Shown one piece after another: positions 6,113-8,709 of a stretch of DNA of 8,709 nt. The notes beneath the pieces are model-generated. The model was given only the letters and a program-made list of their open reading frames with translations, was not told the origin of the DNA and made no database searches. Source of the stretch: a candidate division WWE3 bacterium RIFOXYD1_FULL_39_9 (GTDB lineage: Bacteria; Patescibacteriota; WWE3; UBA101185; UBA10185). Location of the stretch: positions 11,687 through 20,395 of the forward strand of contig MEWG01000015.1 of NCBI GenBank assembly GCA_001773295.1, given 5' to 3'. The first letter of the stretch is position 1. Every line of letters begins with the position of its first letter. Both the position numbers and the translations under genes were made by a program.

Positions 6113-6910
6113 TTATTGCAGGCCGTCGCCGTGGCTTTGCATGTGTCGGTAAAAAGCAAACCATCGGTCACAGTCTAGTGCTTCGGGTCTTAATGTAGGA
6201 TCAATTCCTGCGTTAGTCAAATCCTCCTTAGAAAATGCCTTGTTCAACATTTTTCTCGGGTTGGCAAATCCTCTATGAAGAAAGCCCTCATATTTTCTAA
6301 GGTCTGTTGTCGAATCGGCATCAGCACGTTTAGTTAACAGCAGAATACCACCGTCTACGTTCGGTTTGGGATCAAACTGATCACGAGGTATATCACCAAC
6401 ATACTCGACATTAAAAAAAGTCTGAACAAATACTGACAAATACGAAGAGTCCGGAGCCGATCTAGCGAGCTTTTGACCAACTTCCTTTTGCACCACCAAA
6501 ACTACCGTCTGCGGCCTAACTTTCATTTTTACAATTGTGTGAATAATTGGCGAAGTAATATAAAAAGGAAGCGCCCCTAAAATTTTTAGCGGCTTTTCGG
6601 TTTCAAATTCCGGCAACCACTTTAGAACATCTGTCTCTTCAACAAAAAGCTTTTGACGGGTTACAAACATTGCTTGCAGTTTTGGGATGAATCGCGAATC
6701 AATTTCAAGCGCATAAGCAGTAAAATCTGTGTAATCCATTTTATCGGCCAATCGCTGAGTAAGCGCACCAAGTCCTGCACCGATCTCCACAACCACATCT
6801 CCGCTGGCCACATTTAACAAATCTATTAACTTTTCGGCAATCATTGGGTCCAGCAAAAAATTCTGGCCAAGACTCTTATTAGCCTCGTACACAAGGTAAT
6901 TATATATCAT
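6113..6910 (-). CDS. rsmA: 16S rRNA adenine dimethyltransferase RsmA/KsgA, with Ala in place of the motif IV Asn
   Basis: The family dimethylates two adjacent adenines (A1518/A1519 in E. coli numbering) near the 3' end of 16S rRNA with S-adenosylmethionine, a late step of small-subunit maturation. The 265-residue protein has NKSLGQNFLLD (11-21), the SAM loop EIGAGLGAL (42-50), ALEID (67-71), the acidic TDVL (93-96), FDPKPNV (179-185) and the C-terminal RGFANPRKMLNKAF (213-226). The start is ATG 6910: the frame runs on to 7027, but those residues overlap the 3D-protein gene and precede the KsgA core. The gap to that gene is 19 bases. I see no clear Shine-Dalgarno site. The odd point is motif IV: GALPFYITSP (112-121) replaces the usual GNLPY, so the conserved Asn that positions the target adenine amino group is Ala113. 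Activity may be reduced or altered. The family call is firm; catalytic competence is open. Confidence 0.93.
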   Translation of the reverse strand: MIYNYLVYEANKSLGQNFLLDPMIAEKLIDLLNVASGDVVVEIGAGLGALTQRLADKMDYTDFTAYALEIDSRFIPKLQAMFVTRQKLFVEETDVLKWLPEFETEKPLKILGALPFYITSPIIHTIVKMKVRPQTVVLVVQKEVGQKLARSAPDSSYLSVFVQTFFNVEYVGDIPRDQFDPKPNVDGGILLLTKRADADSTTDLRKYEGFLHRGFANPRKMLNKAFSKEDLTNAGIDPTLRPEALDCDRWFAFYRHMQSHGDGLQ

Positions 6911-6929
6911 GTCTAGAACAGGAGTATTT

Positions 6930-7670
6930 TTAACGTGAATAAAAGTCGCCGTCGCCTTCCGGAGAATTTGTAAGAAGGTAGACGTCTGTGTAGCCTGTAC
7001 GCCACTCCCCTTTGGTGACATCCTCATAACCTAAGTCCACTTTTTTACCCTTTATTGCACCGCCTATATCTTCACTCCGGCACATTCCGTACCCGACTAC
7101 ATAAAAATTTGTTCCAAGGGGTATAACTTTAGGATCAACAGCACAAACTCCTTTTCTAACAGGGGTGCCGCTGTATGTAAGTCCCCTGCAACCGTCGCAA
7201 TTTCCATCATATTTTGTTGCCCACACTCTTAATTTGTACCAATACTGATAAGTTCCTGTTTCAGTGTCTATTTCTCTCCAAACTATTTTTGTACCTTTGT
7301 TTATGATTTCATTTTTCGGTTCATATTCTTTTGTTTCTACAAGATTCCTGTAAATTTCTTCTTCGAACCAGTAAGTAACTAAATACTTACGTTCAATCCG
7401 ACCCTCTTCTCCTTCTTGGGCCACCTCTTCAGTTCCATATTCTGTTTCATCGTCATCCTGGTAAATTGTTTCGAATGGAATTGGGTCCGATTCAATAATC
7501 TCTTCCTGATCAAAACTCGATTCGGTTTCAATTTTAACTTTATCCTGAGCGTACACCCGATCCTGTCGAAAATCCGCAACTCCCAAAACATCGGGATTTT
7601 GCACATAAAGTATCTGGCATTTCGCTATAAAAACGGGAACTGCTAGTAAATAAACTACATATGGTTTCAT
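6930..7670 (-). CDS. Secreted G5-3D domain protein, probable peptidoglycan hydrolase
   Basis: A 246-residue exported protein likely to cut or remodel peptidoglycan outside the membrane, in the manner of Rpf/YabE/YocH-type proteins. A hydrophobic N-terminus (about 3-16, after MKP) serves as signal or anchor. Cys18 is not in a lipobox (IAKC). A very acidic linker (47-61) leads into a G5 domain (about 62-128: DPIPFETIYQDD at 62-73, AQEGEEGRIERKYLVTYW at 84-101, INKGTK at 123-128). The 3D domain (about 146-233) carries its three aspartates: AVDP (D179), SEDIGGAIKG (D201) and VDL (D212). It is a double-psi beta-barrel related to the MltA lytic transglycosylase. Four cysteines (158, 161, 176, 197) fall in this domain and could form disulfides. 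The ATG starts one base after the helicase stop, with a weak GGA at about -10, so translation is probably coupled. The domain calls are strong; the precise bond cut is inferred. Confidence 0.88.
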   Translation of the reverse strand: MKPYVVYLLAVPVFIAKCQILYVQNPDVLGVADFRQDRVYAQDKVKIETESSFDQEEIIESDPIPFETIYQDDDETEYGTEEVAQEGEEGRIERKYLVTYWFEEEIYRNLVETKEYEPKNEIINKGTKIVWREIDTETGTYQYWYKLRVWATKYDGNCDGCRGLTYSGTPVRKGVCAVDPKVIPLGTNFYVVGYGMCRSEDIGGAIKGKKVDLGYEDVTKGEWRTGYTDVYLLTNSPEGDGDFYSR

Positions 7671-7671
7671 T

Positions 7672-8709
7672 TTAATTCCAGTTAAAATTTTTTCTGTTAT
7701 ATTCTAAATCATCCAAATATTCTTCTACATTTGTAAATTGTCTTGTACGTTTTTGGGCCGAACCGCCAAAGTATGCGCGCAAATTTTCGGGAATTTCTTC
7801 AATAAATCTACTGGGAATGTTTGCCTGTAGGTCTCCAAAATATAATCTGGTAGTAGCATTAGTTAAGAAAAGTCTTTCTTTTGCTCTTGTCACTGCAACA
7901 TAACAAAGCCTTCGCTCTTCCTCCAACTCGTCCAATTCGCCCATTGATTGCACATGCGGAAAAAGTTTTTCCTCCATACCAACCAAAAAAACTGTGGAAA
8001 ATTCAAGTCCCTTTGAAGCATGTATTGTCATTAGAGTTACTCCATCCAATTGAGAATTAGCCGGTTTATCGGAGCTTTCAATTAAAGCTACATTTTCCAA
8101 AAAATCCTTCAGTTCAACAAACTGCGCTGCCACTGATTTTAATTCGTAAATATTTTCGATTCTTTGCTTATTTTCGTCACTTCCGTCATTTAACCACTCG
8201 ATATATCCGGTTTTCTCTAATACGTCTGCCATTAATTCGGATGTGGACATATTTTCTAATTTCTCCCGCCACTCTATAAACGGCAAACTTGTTCTAGCTT
8301 CTATTTCTGCAAGATCCCAACCGGATTTTTTTAAAGTATCTACAGATTTTTGCCCAAGCCCTCTTGGCGGTACATTAATAATTCTTTCCCACGAAACTGT
8401 ATCTTTGGGATTGTAGATTACCCGCAAAAAAGCGATCACGTCCTTAATTTCTTTTCTCGCATAAAATCGCAGACCGCCGATGATTCTATAAGGAATGTTA
8501 TTTCTTATTAGCGTTTCCTCGATGTTTCTCGACTGCGCATTTGTTCTATATAAAACTGCCATGTCTTTATAAGACTTGCCTTCCGCCCGTTCCTCCAAAA
8601 TTTTTTGTGAAACAAACTCGGCTTCTTCCCGATCAGTGCCGGCTGTAAAAATCAAAATCTTTTCCCCATCTCCGTTGTCAGTCCACAAATCTAATGGAAT
8701 ATGTGTAGT
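7672..8709 (-). CDS. PcrA/UvrD-like superfamily 1 DNA helicase (N-terminal half cut by window), short C-terminus
   Basis: The C-terminal 345 residues of a 3'-5' DNA helicase used in excision repair and in clearing replication or transcription conflicts. The frame is open to the window edge, reading LWTDNGDGEK just inside, a typical PcrA/UvrD join; the TTG at 8688 is internal, not a start. Visible are AVLYRTNAQSR (51-61), YRIIGGLRFYARKEIKD (74-90), INVPPRGLG (111-119), motif V LMTIHASKGLEF (226-237) and motif VI EERRLCYVAVTRAK (264-277). Walker A and B lie off the window. After PSRFIEEIP (299-307) only 38 residues remain, ending FNWN; the Tudor-like C-terminal domain by which PcrA and UvrD contact RNA polymerase is missing. 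The next gene begins one base after its TAA, so it heads the visible operon. It is distinct from the helicase-nuclease at the other end of the window, which carries a nuclease domain and faces the opposite way. Confidence 0.93.
   Translation of the reverse strand, partial: TTHIPLDLWTDNGDGEKILIFTAGTDREEAEFVSQKILEERAEGKSYKDMAVLYRTNAQSRNIEETLIRNNIPYRIIGGLRFYARKEIKDVIAFLRVIYNPKDTVSWERIINVPPRGLGQKSVDTLKKSGWDLAEIEARTSLPFIEWREKLENMSTSELMADVLEKTGYIEWLNDGSDENKQRIENIYELKSVAAQFVELKDFLENVALIESSDKPANSQLDGVTLMTIHASKGLEFSTVFLVGMEEKLFPHVQSMGELDELEEERRLCYVAVTRAKERLFLTNATTRLYFGDLQANIPSRFIEEIPENLRAYFGGSAQKRTRQFTNVEEYLDDLEYNRKNFNWN

Noticed and set aside
6121..6960. Repeat GCCGTCGCC near 6122 and 6949
   Set aside because: Nine bases shared by two gene ends that both encode Gly-Asp-Gly; too short and without flanking similarity.
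6911..7027. N-terminal extension of RsmA up to 7027
   Set aside because: It would overlap the G5/3D gene out of frame by about 100 bases and adds residues absent from the KsgA core; ATG 6910 fits the family length.
8686..8688. TTG as the start of the minus-strand helicase
   Set aside because: The frame continues to the window edge with typical PcrA sequence, and the ATP-binding half must lie beyond it.

Overview
The window is AT-rich, compact bacterial DNA read with the standard code: TGA, TAA and TAG all act as stops and no long frame is interrupted. The gene set (a UvrD-type helicase fused to a RecB-like iron-sulfur nuclease, a PcrA/UvrD helicase without the usual C-terminal extension, RsmA/KsgA, a small G5 + 3D cell-wall protein, a GT2 glycosyltransferase, two short FemA/FemB-type aminoacyltransferases) and the very tight gene spacing suggest an uncultured bacterium of Candidate Phyla Radiation (Patescibacteria) type. 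That assignment is inference from style and gene content; no rRNA or other lineage marker lies here. Peptidoglycan-related genes argue for a walled cell.

Left part, plus strand (2-3271): the window opens inside a large helicase-nuclease gene that lacks only its extreme N-terminus. A 112-base gap with a sigma-70-like promoter and a clear ribosome binding site follows, then an 87-residue protein with three predicted membrane segments. A 14-bp stem-loop at 3230-3271 lies between the convergent gene ends and probably terminates transcription.

Right part, minus strand (8709 down to 3296): the order of transcription is pcrA-like helicase (its N-terminal half is off the window), G5/3D cell-wall protein, rsmA, GT2 glycosyltransferase, femAB-like 1, femAB-like 2. 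The first four genes are separated by 1, 19 and 4 bases and look like one operon. A 144-base gap (5134-5277) precedes the femAB pair, which overlap by 4 bases (ATGA). The pair appears to have its own extended -10 promoter, placed so that the transcript would begin exactly on the ATG, giving a leaderless message. No gene-free stretch exceeds 300 bases.

Functionally the minus-strand block joins housekeeping functions (DNA repair/unwinding, 16S rRNA dimethylation) to envelope work (wall remodelling, sugar transfer, peptide cross-bridge or related aminoacyl transfer). The most notable details are the predicted leaderless femAB promoter, the loss of the catalytic-loop Asn in RsmA (NLPY reads ALPF), a complete single-chain helicase-nuclease, and an in-frame 37-codon ORF directly after the glycosyltransferase stop. 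I see no CRISPR array, transposon, phage module, rRNA or tRNA, and no convincing wholly new system.
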